Source: Flagellimonas sp. MMG031 (GTDB taxonomy: Bacteria > Bacteroidota > Bacteroidia > Flavobacteriales > Flavobacteriaceae). Taken from it: a DNA stretch of 64,000 bases. The stretch lies in assembly GCF_040112705.1 (NCBI RefSeq), contig NZ_CP157804.1:126501-190500 (forward strand), read 5' to 3'. The notes under the pieces are model-generated. The model worked only from the letters and a program-made list of their open reading frames with translations. It had not been told where the DNA came from and searched no databases. Position numbers and translations under genes: made by a program. Positions 53,707 through 62,721 of the stretch are shown one piece after another; the stretch's first letter is position 1, and every line of letters starts with the position of its first letter.

Positions 53707-55128
53707 TTGAAGACTGTCCTCACCATCCTCTATATCGTAACTTCCGTTTGGGCCATTGGCGCCATCATTTACCACGGTAGAAGACCTTCGCGTTCCATTA
53801 GTTGGTCATTGGCCATTATTACCTTACCCTTTCTTGGGGCACTCCTCTATTACCTTTTTGGTGTGAACCGCCGAAAGTTCCGCTTTTTTAATCCCAAGGA
53901 ATTTGAAAAACGCAAAAAATACGGATTACCGGAATCTCCCTTAAAAGAGGACCATCGCACCCATTTCGAGAACGACATCAGAAAACAGCGCCTCAGTCGG
54001 CTTATCCATTCCAGTTGCAATACCACGGCGACCTCTGGAAACAAAGTTTCCGTGTTGCAGGATGGCGGCGAAACCTTTAATGTGCTGTTCAATGCCATGG
54101 AAAAGGCCAAAAGGTTCATCCACATTCAATATTATATTTTGGAACAGGGCCAGCTCTTGGACAAAATGTTGGATTTGTTGAAGCGGAAAATTGATCAGGG
54201 GGTAGAGGTACGCATCATTTACGATTCCTTGGGAAGCTATCAATTACGGGGGCGTCCCAGAAAAAAATTTCAGGATATCGGAGTAAAGATCTACCCCATC
54301 ATGCCCATCCGATTAACCAACCTGTTGTTCTCGCTCAACTTTAGGAACCATAGGAAAATTGTCATCATCGACAACCAAGTGGCCTTTACGGGAGGCGTGA
54401 ATGTATCGGACAAATACATCAAACGGGAGGATGGACTGGGCAAATGGAAGGACGTCCACTTGCAATTGGAAGGGCCAGTGGTCAACGACCTGCACATGGT
54501 GTTTCTCAAGGACTACTTTTTTGCCAGCAACAAGGAAAATTTTCATATCTCCGATTATCTGTTCGAACAGGAACAAATGGACGGAGTGGATGCCCAAGTA
54601 GTGGCCGGGGGACCGGATTCCATGTATCCCACCATCATGCACCAGTACATCGGCATGATGAACCAGGCCCAAAAATCCATTTGCATTGCCAATCCCTATT
54701 TTGTTCCTGGAGAGGCTTTTTTGGAAAGTTTGAAGATTGTGGCCTTGGAAGGTGTAAAAATCCGTCTGCTGGTACCCAAAAAATCCGATTCGCAAGCCGC
54801 CAAATTTGCGATGTTCTCCCATTTTGAGGAACTGCTGCAAGTAGGCATCGATATTTATTTGCGGGACGACTTTTCGCATAGCAAGATCATGATCGTAGAC
54901 GACGACTTGGTATCCATCGGTTCCGGAAACTTTGACATACGCAGCTTTGAGCTCAATTATGAAACCAATGTGCTCCTGTACGACGAGCGCATCACCGCCG
55001 AAATGACCCAAGAGTTCCAAAAACTCTGCGATAAGGCTGAGTTGGTCACCTTGGAGCGCTTCAAGAACAGGGGCGTATGGCTACGGTTCCTCGAAGGACT
55101 CTTCAAATTCTTTAAACCCCTAATTTAA
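53707..55128 (+). CDS. cls: Cardiolipin synthase
   Basis: The 473-residue phospholipase D-superfamily enzyme makes cardiolipin in the inner membrane. Two N-terminal transmembrane helices (about 1-20 and 30-52) precede two HKD sites: HRKIVIIDNQVAFTGGVN near residue 216 and HSKIMIVDDDLVSIGSGNFD near 394. The start is a TTG; the frame is closed upstream by a stop at 53665-53667 and there is no upstream ATG, so TTG is the only start that keeps both helices. Confidence 0.94.
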   Translation: MKTVLTILYIVTSVWAIGAIIYHGRRPSRSISWSLAIITLPFLGALLYYLFGVNRRKFRFFNPKEFEKRKKYGLPESPLKEDHRTHFENDIRKQRLSRLIHSSCNTTATSGNKVSVLQDGGETFNVLFNAMEKAKRFIHIQYYILEQGQLLDKMLDLLKRKIDQGVEVRIIYDSLGSYQLRGRPRKKFQDIGVKIYPIMPIRLTNLLFSLNFRNHRKIVIIDNQVAFTGGVNVSDKYIKREDGLGKWKDVHLQLEGPVVNDLHMVFLKDYFFASNKENFHISDYLFEQEQMDGVDAQVVAGGPDSMYPTIMHQYIGMMNQAQKSICIANPYFVPGEAFLESLKIVALEGVKIRLLVPKKSDSQAAKFAMFSHFEELLQVGIDIYLRDDFSHSKIMIVDDDLVSIGSGNFDIRSFELNYETNVLLYDERITAEMTQEFQKLCDKAELVTLERFKNRGVWLRFLEGLFKFFKPLI

Positions 55129-55193
55129 TAGGCCCAATAGGTATTTGGAGCAAACATTAAATGGTTTACGGCAAGCCAAAACAGGGACAAATC

Positions 55194-55201
55194 TACCTTT
55201 G
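55194..55201 (+). promoter_or_regulatory. -7 element of the 55216 gene
   Basis: TACCTTTG matches TAnnTTTG exactly, 15 bases before the ATG. A TTTA 25 bases upstream is a poor -33 match. Confidence 0.5.
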
Positions 55202-55215
55202 TGTCAAAATAAACA

Positions 55216-55683
55216 ATGATGAAAAATTTAATCTTACTTTTATTTTTAGCAGGAACAACAGCCATGAGTGCCCAGAGCATCTCAAAGAACGCCTTGGGTG
55301 TCCGATTGGGCGATAACGACGGTTTTGGAGGTGAAATCTCCTACCAGCGTTACCTAAAAGCAAACAACAGACTGGAATTTGACCTCGGTTGGAGAGACTC
55401 CAACAATGTGGAAGCCTTTAAATTGGTAGGTCTCTATCAATGGGTGATGCCCATAGATGGCGGTTTTAACTGGTACGTAGGTGCCGGTGGTGGTCTTGGT
55501 TCCTTTGATGCCGGTGAGAACGATGGAACTTTTGCCCTTGTGGCCGGTGACATCGGTATAGAGTATAATTTTGAAATACCACTGCTCATCTCACTCGACA
55601 TGAGACCGGAACTTGGATTCAACGACAATTATTCCGATGACCTTGACCTTGATATTGCGTTAGGGCTTCGATACCAGTTTTAG
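55216..55683 (+). CDS. Small outer membrane beta-barrel protein
   Basis: This 155-residue protein has a signal peptide ending at MSAQ and about eight amphipathic strands with many glycines and aromatics, ending in the C-terminal signature LGLRYQF, typical of OmpA/OmpW-type eight-strand barrels. The function is unknown. It is transcribed from its own promoter and followed by a MITE-like repeat. Confidence 0.82.
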   Translation: MMKNLILLLFLAGTTAMSAQSISKNALGVRLGDNDGFGGEISYQRYLKANNRLEFDLGWRDSNNVEAFKLVGLYQWVMPIDGGFNWYVGAGGGLGSFDAGENDGTFALVAGDIGIEYNFEIPLLISLDMRPELGFNDNYSDDLDLDIALGLRYQF

Positions 55684-55706
55684 ATAAAAAGAACCTATTC
55701 AGAAAA

Positions 55707-55831
55707 GCTGTCTAAAAAGCGGGTTATCTGTCAGTTCGAGCGCAGTCGAGAACTTAACACACATGGATTGTCATTAGGTTTCGACTGCGCTCAACCTGAC
55801 AAAGTTCAAATATTACCGCTCTTTAGACAGC
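55707..55831. repeat. MITE-like inverted repeat of about 125 bases
   Basis: Outer arms GCTGTCTAAAAAGCGG (55707-55722) and CCGCTCTTTAGACAGC (55816-55831) pair with one mismatch, and inner arms TGTCAGTTCGAGCGCAGTCG (from 55729) and CGACTGCGCTCAACCTGACA (to 55801) pair almost fully. The unpaired centre is about 30 bases. It carries no gene. This layout resembles the non-autonomous inverted repeats common in Flavobacteriia genomes. Confidence 0.8.
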
Positions 55832-55853
55832 ATCTTTTTAAGCCCAGTTCATT

Positions 55854-56486
55854 TTGAAGAGAAAATTCCTTTCCATTTTTCTTGTATTCATCGCACTATT
55901 TTTTGTAATCATTATTTTGAAGGAACCCAAAAACAGTATACCCGACAACATAAAAGATGAAGTAAACATCGCCTTGGAACATTTTCCAGAGCTTGAAGGC
56001 ATTCCCATAACCTTTAAGTTTAAAAAAAACATCAAAAAATCGGTGATGCAGGCACAGCCTACTTGGAGCGGACTCGTAAAACCGAGAAGCAAGCGAAGCT
56101 ACGTGATTCTGATCAGCGAACGGTTCAAGATTTCCGGTGAAGAATATAAAACAGTGGATGTGCCCAAAGATGTTTTGATCGGTTGGTTGGGCCATGAGCT
56201 CGGCCATGTGATGGATTATCAAGAGCGGGGCAATCTCAATCTTATCGGTTTTGGTATCCGCTATGTGCTTTTAAAAGAGTTTGTGAAGCAAGCAGAGCGT
56301 GCCGCAGATTCCTTTGCCGTAGCTAGGGGAATGTCCGAATACATCCTAAAGACGAAACGGTTTATACTCAACAATTCCGACATCGATGAAACGTACAAGA
56401 CCCGAATCAAACAATATTATCTATCCCCGGATGAAATTATGGAAATGGTCAAACAACAGGATTCTGTCGACAATGGCCTATTATGA
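55854..56486 (+). CDS. Membrane-anchored HExxH metallopeptidase-like protein
   Basis: The 210-residue protein has a hydrophobic N-terminus (about 5-22) and a zinc-peptidase motif HELGHVMDYQ near residue 123, followed by ERAADSFAVARGM, whose glutamate/aspartate can be the third zinc ligand as in gluzincins. I cannot place it in a named family. The start is a TTG directly after the MITE-like element, and the 3' end overlaps the convergent GH3 gene by six bases. Confidence 0.8.
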   Translation: MKRKFLSIFLVFIALFFVIIILKEPKNSIPDNIKDEVNIALEHFPELEGIPITFKFKKNIKKSVMQAQPTWSGLVKPRSKRSYVILISERFKISGEEYKTVDVPKDVLIGWLGHELGHVMDYQERGNLNLIGFGIRYVLLKEFVKQAERAADSFAVARGMSEYILKTKRFILNNSDIDETYKTRIKQYYLSPDEIMEMVKQQDSVDNGLL

Positions 56487-58004
56487 TTGATTAGCGACAA
56501 ATTCCTCCCATTCCTTAAAGCGCTCCTCTCCCATTACGCGCTCCATTTTTACCTGACCACCTTTCTTTTTGTTGGCTCCGTTCCATTCGGCAAACATTTG
56601 TTGGGGCACAAAGGTGACCTTAACACCTTCCAAAGCTTTGCTTCGGGCTACCTTGTAGTTTTTATTGGCTTCCTTTAAGTAAGCGTCCAACACGGCCGCA
56701 GTTTTTTCCTCATCCAGATTTTTATCGGACCCCAAATACCAGGAATGGTAAAATCCATCGTCAAAGCGTTTGGCGCAAAGTGTGTATTCTGGCACCTTGA
56801 TATTGAGTTCCTCTTCCAAATGTTTCACGGCATCGTTCAACTTGTTCACCGAAAGCTGGGAACCCACGGTATTCAGGAAGAATTTAGTTCGACCCGTAAT
56901 TTTGATCTCGGCCCTTTCCACATCCGTAAAGGCTATGGTATCGCCAATAATGTACCTCCAAGAGCCCGATACCGTGGAAATGATCAATACATAATCCACT
57001 TCCTCCTCCACTTTGTCAAGGGTAATGGCAGGGGCATTATCGGTCAATGATCCATCTTGATTGACGTATTCCGGTTCAAAGGGGACAAATTCAAAATAGA
57101 CCCCATTGTCCGTAATCAATTTCATGGCCGTAGTCTCCGGACGGTTCTGGCAGGCAAAGAACCCTTCGGAAGCCAAATAGGTATCGATAATCTGAATAGG
57201 ATGGCCCAATAGGGCGTTGAAACTTTTTTCGTAGGGCTCAAAAGCCACCCCTCCGGAAGTATAGGCCTGTAAATTGGGCCAAATCTCATGAATATGCTCC
57301 GCATTGTGGTAATCAATGACCTTTTTGAGCATCAATTCCATCCAAGAGGGAATGCCACTAAGGGCGCCAATATCCCAATTTTTCGCGTTTTTGGCAATGG
57401 AAAGCACCCGTTCGTCCCAATCATCAATTTGGGCAATCTTGTCCCCGGGCTTGTAGTATTTTTTAAACCAAAATGGAATGTTGCTGGCACTTATGCCGCT
57501 AATTTCCCCTTCTTTTTTACCATTGCGTTCCTGCAGGTTGGTGGAGCTGCCCAACATCATGATTTCCTTCTCGAAAAAATCCGCTGGCATATCAAAATTG
57601 CTCATGGCGAAAACCTGTTGCCGTCCTGCCCGTGTAATGGAGTCCAACATATCTTTGGTTACTGGAATTCGCTTGGAAGTCTTACCTGTGGTGCCAGAAG
57701 ACAGCGCAAAAAAATCGGGACTCCCGGGCCAAGTGACATTGGGCTCGCCCTCAATGGTCTTGCTCCACCATTCCTCGGTAATTTTGTTGTAGTCGTGGTA
57801 AGGAATTTTCTCTGAAAAGGTCTTTTGGACGTCATCGGACGTTAGGATGGTTTCAAAATCGTACTGCCTTCCAAAATCGGTATCCTTAGCTTTTTCCAGC
57901 AAATCCCGGAGTACCTTTTTTTGGTCTTCAACAGGGTCTGTTTCCCTACTGAGGGCATCCTTTGCCTCAATAACACCTTTGATAATGTTTCCTATGATTG
58001 CCAT
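56481..58004 (-). CDS. GH3 auxin-responsive-type acyl-adenylate enzyme
   Basis: The 507-residue protein belongs to the GH3 family, ANL-fold enzymes that in plants couple carboxylates such as auxin to amino acids. Family motifs are present: SSGTTGKTSKRIPVT (phosphate loop), YLASEGFFACQN and the ISTVSGSWRYIIGDT / ITGRTKFF segment with the conserved YxxGD-like turn. Bacterial members have unknown substrates. It has its own transcript on the minus strand. Confidence 0.93.
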   Translation of the reverse strand: MAIIGNIIKGVIEAKDALSRETDPVEDQKKVLRDLLEKAKDTDFGRQYDFETILTSDDVQKTFSEKIPYHDYNKITEEWWSKTIEGEPNVTWPGSPDFFALSSGTTGKTSKRIPVTKDMLDSITRAGRQQVFAMSNFDMPADFFEKEIMMLGSSTNLQERNGKKEGEISGISASNIPFWFKKYYKPGDKIAQIDDWDERVLSIAKNAKNWDIGALSGIPSWMELMLKKVIDYHNAEHIHEIWPNLQAYTSGGVAFEPYEKSFNALLGHPIQIIDTYLASEGFFACQNRPETTAMKLITDNGVYFEFVPFEPEYVNQDGSLTDNAPAITLDKVEEEVDYVLIISTVSGSWRYIIGDTIAFTDVERAEIKITGRTKFFLNTVGSQLSVNKLNDAVKHLEEELNIKVPEYTLCAKRFDDGFYHSWYLGSDKNLDEEKTAAVLDAYLKEANKNYKVARSKALEGVKVTFVPQQMFAEWNGANKKKGGQVKMERVMGEERFKEWEEFVANQS

Positions 58005-58086
58005 ATGGGTAATTTCTTTCTATAAAATTACCGATATACCTGCATTGGGGTGTTCTCAATCCGTTTTTTGATTGACTGGAAAGATC

Positions 58087-58383
58087 TTAGAAATGAGCTG
58101 TCGCCAAAAGGGATGACACAGGTTCTTGCACGTTTGTTGCGTTGGGCTGAACAAGCTTGTCCGAAATTTTGGAATAGAGCGGTTCGGGAGTTTCTGGGTG
58201 AACGGAAACCTTTCCATTGGAAGCATCAATTTGAATCCCGACCAAAGAAAGGTAATTCATCAGGTGTTCTGCCTCTTTGATGAGTGTCTTTACCACCTGA
58301 AGGCGGACCGCATATTCCAAATTGATCCTACTTTCGTGGTTGAGGAAAGTTTTGTTTTCCGTATGTTTCCAGATAATTTCCAA
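58087..58383 (-). CDS. Small hypothetical protein
   Basis: A 98-residue frame from a TTG (preceded by an in-frame TAG) encodes a largely helical protein (NLEYAVRLQVVKTLIKEAEH). A competing frame on the other strand (58126-58407) has a less protein-like composition rich in cysteine and phenylalanine. I recognise no family and give moderate confidence. Confidence 0.5.
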   Translation of the reverse strand: MEIIWKHTENKTFLNHESRINLEYAVRLQVVKTLIKEAEHLMNYLSLVGIQIDASNGKVSVHPETPEPLYSKISDKLVQPNATNVQEPVSSLLATAHF

Positions 58384-58676
58384 CTACTTCTTTTGATGCA
58401 AAAATAGTCCAAATAATATATAGTTTACAATTACTAAACGTTAAATTAACATACAGCGGGACTTTAGTGGAGAAAACCTGATTTTTTACACATCCTCCTT
58501 TATCTCCAGTATCAGGAAAACAGGTCGCTTCCAGACCATTTTTAGAATTTTTCAACACTTCCCCCACCCATCTTCTTAATGTTTTCATAAATATGGAAAT
58601 CAAATGGTTGCATAGGCAAAAAGTATAAAACTAACTCTTATATTTAGCCGATTGCGAATAATTTTAAAAACAAAAA

Positions 58677-58904
58677 ATGACCCAGGATTTATTACAACAG
58701 GCGGAAGAATTTGAGAAAAGGCCCATGAGCCACATGTCCACCAGCGATAGGGTTAAGGCCTCAAGGGAAGCAAAAAGCTTGATTCTTTCCATTAACGAGA
58801 TCTACAAAAAGACTAAGGATTCCAAATTAATGGAAATCATGAAGAATATTACGGCCAAGAAGCGCAAAATCGAAAAACGACTTAAAGGTTCGCCCTTGGC
58901 TTAA
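58677..58904 (+). CDS. Small basic helical protein, unknown function
   Basis: The 75-residue protein (MTQDLLQQAEEFEKRPMSHM at the start) is helical, with a C-terminal basic tail (AKKRKIEKRLKGS). A TATATTTA box at 58639-58646 could be its -7 element. No family is recognised; composition and isolated, well-spaced context support a real gene. Confidence 0.72.
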   Translation: MTQDLLQQAEEFEKRPMSHMSTSDRVKASREAKSLILSINEIYKKTKDSKLMEIMKNITAKKRKIEKRLKGSPLA

Positions 58905-59199
58905 CATCTACTTTCAAAAGTATACGGAAGGATGTTTCTCCATCCTGCGATAGACATCCTTCCCAAGATTCCAACTCTCTTCTTCCAATTGACATAACAG
59001 TTTGTTTTTCAGCGAAAAGATCCAGCTTTCGCCCAACCATCTTCATGTCAAAATCCATCACTTTTCCATTTACATAACTTTTACCACCAATTATCGTGAT
59101 ATTAGGGCAACCGATATAATTCTACATGGGAATTGGCTTTGTTTTGAATACTTTAGAGGTGTAGTTTTAACTCAACTAAATAAACAAACACGCTGAAAA

Positions 59200-59301
59200 A
59201 TGAACACTATAGAAGCAAAGTTGGGATACCTTTTTTGGTACGCCGTAATTGCACTATCCGTCTACTCCCTTTTAAGAAGTATCTACTTTTACATTAGTTA
59301 A
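59200..59301 (+). CDS. 33-residue single-helix membrane peptide
   Basis: ATG at 59200 opens a 33-codon frame encoding one hydrophobic helix (LGYLFWYAVIALSVYSLLR). A TACTTTAG box about 50 bases upstream resembles a -7 element and a terminator follows at 59363. Too short to be certain, but transcription signals on both sides support it. Confidence 0.45.
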   Translation: MNTIEAKLGYLFWYAVIALSVYSLLRSIYFYIS

Positions 59302-59362
59302 CTATACTAAACACTAACGCATCCCTTAAAATTCATCTGCAGTTAGTTAGTAATGTGTCTTG

Positions 59363-59389
59363 GGGCTCCTGTTCAGGTGCCCTTTTTTT
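59363..59389 (+). terminator. Terminator downstream of the 33-residue gene
   Basis: GGGC-T-CCTG pairs with CAGG-T-GCCC (59363-59371 with 59374-59382, one T-T mismatch, loop of four after fraying) followed by seven T residues. It abuts the stop of the pyruvate kinase gene on the other strand. Confidence 0.75.
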
Positions 59390-60908
59390 ATTTCCACTCC
59401 ATTTTGGGCAGCATAACCTCTTTCTTATCATGGGAGCTCTCCATGGTCTGCATCACCTCATCCAAAAAAGAGATGGCCTCAATAATATGCGGGCCTTTGT
59501 TCAACATAACGCATTCCGCTTGGACGGAAGAAGCTAAATCGGTAATCTCAGATCTCGACGGCATTCCTTTTTTGGCCAAGCCCTCCAATACTTGTGTGGC
59601 CCATACCACAGGAATATGTGCCGCTCCGCAGAACGATAAAATACCTTCCTGTACGGCACCCATATTTTTCCATCCTACTTCAAGGGCCAGGTCGCCACGA
59701 GCTATCATAATGCCCAAACGTTTGCGCTGCATTGCAGCAATAAGGATATTGATCAGGTTTTTATAGGCCAAATGGGTCTCTATTTTCAGGATAAGTCCCA
59801 AATCATCATCCGCACCCAACTTTTTGAGCTCAAAAAGCAGGTCATTCACATCTTTTTCGTCGTTTACAAAGGAATAGTTGACCATATCCGCATATTGTGT
59901 CACAAACCTTAAATCTTCACGATCTTTTTCCGTGAGTCCCGAAATTCCCAAATCCAATGTGGGCAAATTGATTCCTTTCTCCCCTTTCAGTTTTGCTCCA
60001 CCTGGTTTGGTGCGTGTAATTTTTACTACAAAGGAATCCACATGTTTTTGGATAACTTCTCCTTCAATTTTTCCGTCATCGAATAAAATGGGGGCTCCCG
60101 TTTCGACCCGATCTACGATTATGGCAGGGATGCATCCAATGCTGGCAGGTTGAAGCTGTTTTCCATTTCCATCGAAGGTGGGTAGGGCAACCTCTTTTTC
60201 GTTTCCGGTCACGATGAGTTCGTCGCCAGCGTGCACCCGGATATATGGTTCTTTCGGGATATTGCCCTGTTTATGGTCGCGAATAACTATCGGCCCAGTC
60301 CTTATTTTGGGACCGGCCAAATCCATGGCTATCGTTACATAGCTGGAATTCTCTTTGGCAGCCCTTCGGACGTGGTCAATTATGGCTTTCCATACTTCGG
60401 GGCCATCATGGGCGCAATTGATGCGGGCACAATCCATCCCATTTTTCACCATTTGGAGCACCAAATCATAGTCTGTTGCCGCTTCCGTGGGTTGTGTCAC
60501 CATAATACGCACCCTGCGTTCCCGAGTGTTCAGCCCGAATAGTGCTTCCGTATGCTTTTGCAGCAACAAGGCCCCATCGCCAATGTTCAAAAACTCATTT
60601 TTGGTAAGATCGGGGCTCCTGCCCAACAAGCTATTCACAATGATTTTTAAGTTGAGAAGACTGCCCAGTATATTGCCCTCTGCATTGGCAAGCCGGGTCA
60701 GACCCAGTTGTTTGAGACCTTTTTGCATTTTTCGCGCATCAAAACTCCGAAAGGAAGTATAATGGAGCAAATTTCTGGCACTGGCGCTATACATATCGCA
60801 TACACCCTTGGTCAATCCATGGCCATCCATTTCATGCTGATGGATCCTGTCAATGACGGCATCAATTTGCTCTGCCATTTTTTCCAGTAGTTCCCGAGTA
60901 ATGCCCAT
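59388..60908 (-). CDS. Atypical pyruvate kinase with N-terminal extension
   Basis: From the ATG at 60908 the protein has 506 residues. The catalytic barrel begins near residue 130 (ARINCAHDG), with the phosphotransfer and metal motifs MDLAGPKIRTG, LILKIETHLAYK, IMIARGDLALEVGW and PVVWATQVLEGL, and the B domain with DDGKIEGEV. The usual C-terminal domain, which carries the effector site, is missing: the sequence ends about 50 residues after VMLNKGPHI. About 125 extra helical residues precede the barrel. The frame is open to a TTG at 60950, but MGITRELLEKMAEQ is the better start. Activity as pyruvate kinase is plausible but unproven. Confidence 0.85.
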   Translation of the reverse strand: MGITRELLEKMAEQIDAVIDRIHQHEMDGHGLTKGVCDMYSASARNLLHYTSFRSFDARKMQKGLKQLGLTRLANAEGNILGSLLNLKIIVNSLLGRSPDLTKNEFLNIGDGALLLQKHTEALFGLNTRERRVRIMVTQPTEAATDYDLVLQMVKNGMDCARINCAHDGPEVWKAIIDHVRRAAKENSSYVTIAMDLAGPKIRTGPIVIRDHKQGNIPKEPYIRVHAGDELIVTGNEKEVALPTFDGNGKQLQPASIGCIPAIIVDRVETGAPILFDDGKIEGEVIQKHVDSFVVKITRTKPGGAKLKGEKGINLPTLDLGISGLTEKDREDLRFVTQYADMVNYSFVNDEKDVNDLLFELKKLGADDDLGLILKIETHLAYKNLINILIAAMQRKRLGIMIARGDLALEVGWKNMGAVQEGILSFCGAAHIPVVWATQVLEGLAKKGMPSRSEITDLASSVQAECVMLNKGPHIIEAISFLDEVMQTMESSHDKKEVMLPKMEWK

Positions 60909-60975
60909 AATGCCATGATTGACCACAAAGATGATCGAGAAACTTGTCAAAAAAGCTGATATCGGTCAGACAATC

Positions 60976-62523
60976 CTAGTTTTGCCAAACGGATTCCATC
61001 TTTTTGATGGATTCGATAATGATGGGATGTTGGCTGTCCTCATTCACAATAATCAATGTATCGTAAGGTTCGGTGGGAAATACTTGCTCGGTAATGGACA
61101 ATAACCCTTCATTTACAAACAGCTCCATAGACGACCAATCCATCAAAACCCTCAAATTCCTGAGCTCCCCCTTCGGGAGCACTATAGGGGCTTTATGGAT
61201 CCTTGCCCCAAAATCCTTTTGAAAATCAACTTGACCCGACAACCTCCTGTCCACTTGTAAGGTATCCAGACCCATCTGGACCTGAAGCACTTCATCCCTA
61301 TCGTTTTTGAACAGAAGCTTCATATTTTTTGAAGCTGTTTTCAATTGTATTTCGGATTGATGCAGCCCATCAACAACTAAAGTGTCCGAAGTGGCCGCTG
61401 GGACTTGCGTTGAGGACAGCAACATATCGGAAGTTAATTTTCCAACGGACGCAATGGGATAATTTGCCAAAACATAGTCGTCTTCAACCTTATGTAAGCT
61501 AAGTTTGCGGGGGACGGTCATGGCACTTCGCCATTTCTGGGTAGGGGTATCCCGTGCATAGTCCCAATTGCTCATCCAACCGATAAAAATTCGGTCCTCG
61601 CTTAGCACATTGTTGTAGGTGACCCCAGCATAATTATCGGTTCCATAATCCAGCCATTTAGGTTCTTGCTGCTGCGAAGTAAAGGTTGTTCCGTCAAAAT
61701 CACCAACAAAATATTGGGTTCCACTACCACCATTCGGAGCTCCGGGATTAATACTGATCAACAACACCCATTTTTCTTCCTCTAAACCCTGTACTGGTAA
61801 GGGGAAAAGATCGGGGCATTCCCAAACACCTCCATGGGCGCCCTGTGTTTTTCCAAAATCGCTCATGTACTTCCAATCCTTCAGGTCTTTGGAAGTATAG
61901 AATTGCGCATGGTCGCCCGCCACCAATGCCATTATCCAAGATGACGAAGCTTCGTGCCAAAACACCTTGGGATCCCTAAAATCCTTGATGCCTTGATTCA
62001 GTATTACCGGATTGCCTTCATACTTAGTCCAAGTGACACCATTATCCAAACTGTAGGCAATGCCCTGTGTTTGAAAGTCTGTTCTACCCTCTTTTTCACC
62101 CTTCATGGAATGGTAGGTGAATATGGCCACCAAAGGTGTTTCCCCATTTTTACCGAAACCCGTCGTGTTATTTTTGTCCACCACAGCGCTACCCGAAAAA
62201 ATAAGTCCATGCTCATCGGGATATAGCGCAATGGGCTTATGCTCCCAATGCACCAAGTCCCTGCTCATCGCATGCCCCCAATGCATGGGTCCCCACACGA
62301 TATCATCTGGGTAGTATTGGTAGAATAAATGGTACCAACCGTCATTGTATACCAAGCCATTGGGGTCATTCATCCATTTTTCCGATGGTGAAAAATGAAA
62401 TTGTGGTCGATATGCTTCTTGATATTTCGCATCCTTATCTGTCGGGGTCGATGCCTTCTTTTGTTCCTGCTTGCATGCCACCAGGGCGAGTATCAAAAAG
62501 CAACTTATGACTTGTCTGTGCAT
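60976..62523 (-). CDS. Glycoside hydrolase family 32 lipoprotein (fructanase/invertase type)
   Basis: The 515-residue protein has a lipoprotein signal (CFLILALVAC) and the GH32 five-blade propeller with the nucleophile motif WMNDPNG near residue 50, the transition-state stabiliser in FRDPKVFWH and the acid/base in WECPDLF, then the C-terminal beta-sandwich (about 380-510). It would release fructose from sucrose, inulin or levan at the cell surface or periplasm. No fructose transporter or kinase lies nearby in this window, so the pathway is elsewhere. Confidence 0.94.
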   Translation of the reverse strand: MHRQVISCFLILALVACKQEQKKASTPTDKDAKYQEAYRPQFHFSPSEKWMNDPNGLVYNDGWYHLFYQYYPDDIVWGPMHWGHAMSRDLVHWEHKPIALYPDEHGLIFSGSAVVDKNNTTGFGKNGETPLVAIFTYHSMKGEKEGRTDFQTQGIAYSLDNGVTWTKYEGNPVILNQGIKDFRDPKVFWHEASSSWIMALVAGDHAQFYTSKDLKDWKYMSDFGKTQGAHGGVWECPDLFPLPVQGLEEEKWVLLISINPGAPNGGSGTQYFVGDFDGTTFTSQQQEPKWLDYGTDNYAGVTYNNVLSEDRIFIGWMSNWDYARDTPTQKWRSAMTVPRKLSLHKVEDDYVLANYPIASVGKLTSDMLLSSTQVPAATSDTLVVDGLHQSEIQLKTASKNMKLLFKNDRDEVLQVQMGLDTLQVDRRLSGQVDFQKDFGARIHKAPIVLPKGELRNLRVLMDWSSMELFVNEGLLSITEQVFPTEPYDTLIIVNEDSQHPIIIESIKKMESVWQN

Positions 62524-62721
62524 TTTCTCAAATAAATTAACCCGCTCAAGTTAAACAAATTTTAGCGCTCACTGTATGGGTTTTATCTACATTGAGGCAG
62601 AGCAATTGGACGGAAAACCAACTGTAACCAAAAAATATTTCCCTTTTTCCGAAAGGAACGAACGCAAAAATCTACCTATCTTTAAACAGCGTTTTGCAAA
62701 CCCCAACTAAATCCATAAAAG

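Noticed and set aside
58126..58407. Plus-strand frame opposite the 58087 gene
   Set aside because: Composition is rich in Cys and Phe and unlike a protein; the minus-strand frame is more plausible.
58328..58603. Minus-strand frame of 91 codons in the spacer
   Set aside because: It overlaps the 58087 gene start region, lacks family features and a promoter, and spans AT-rich spacer sequence.
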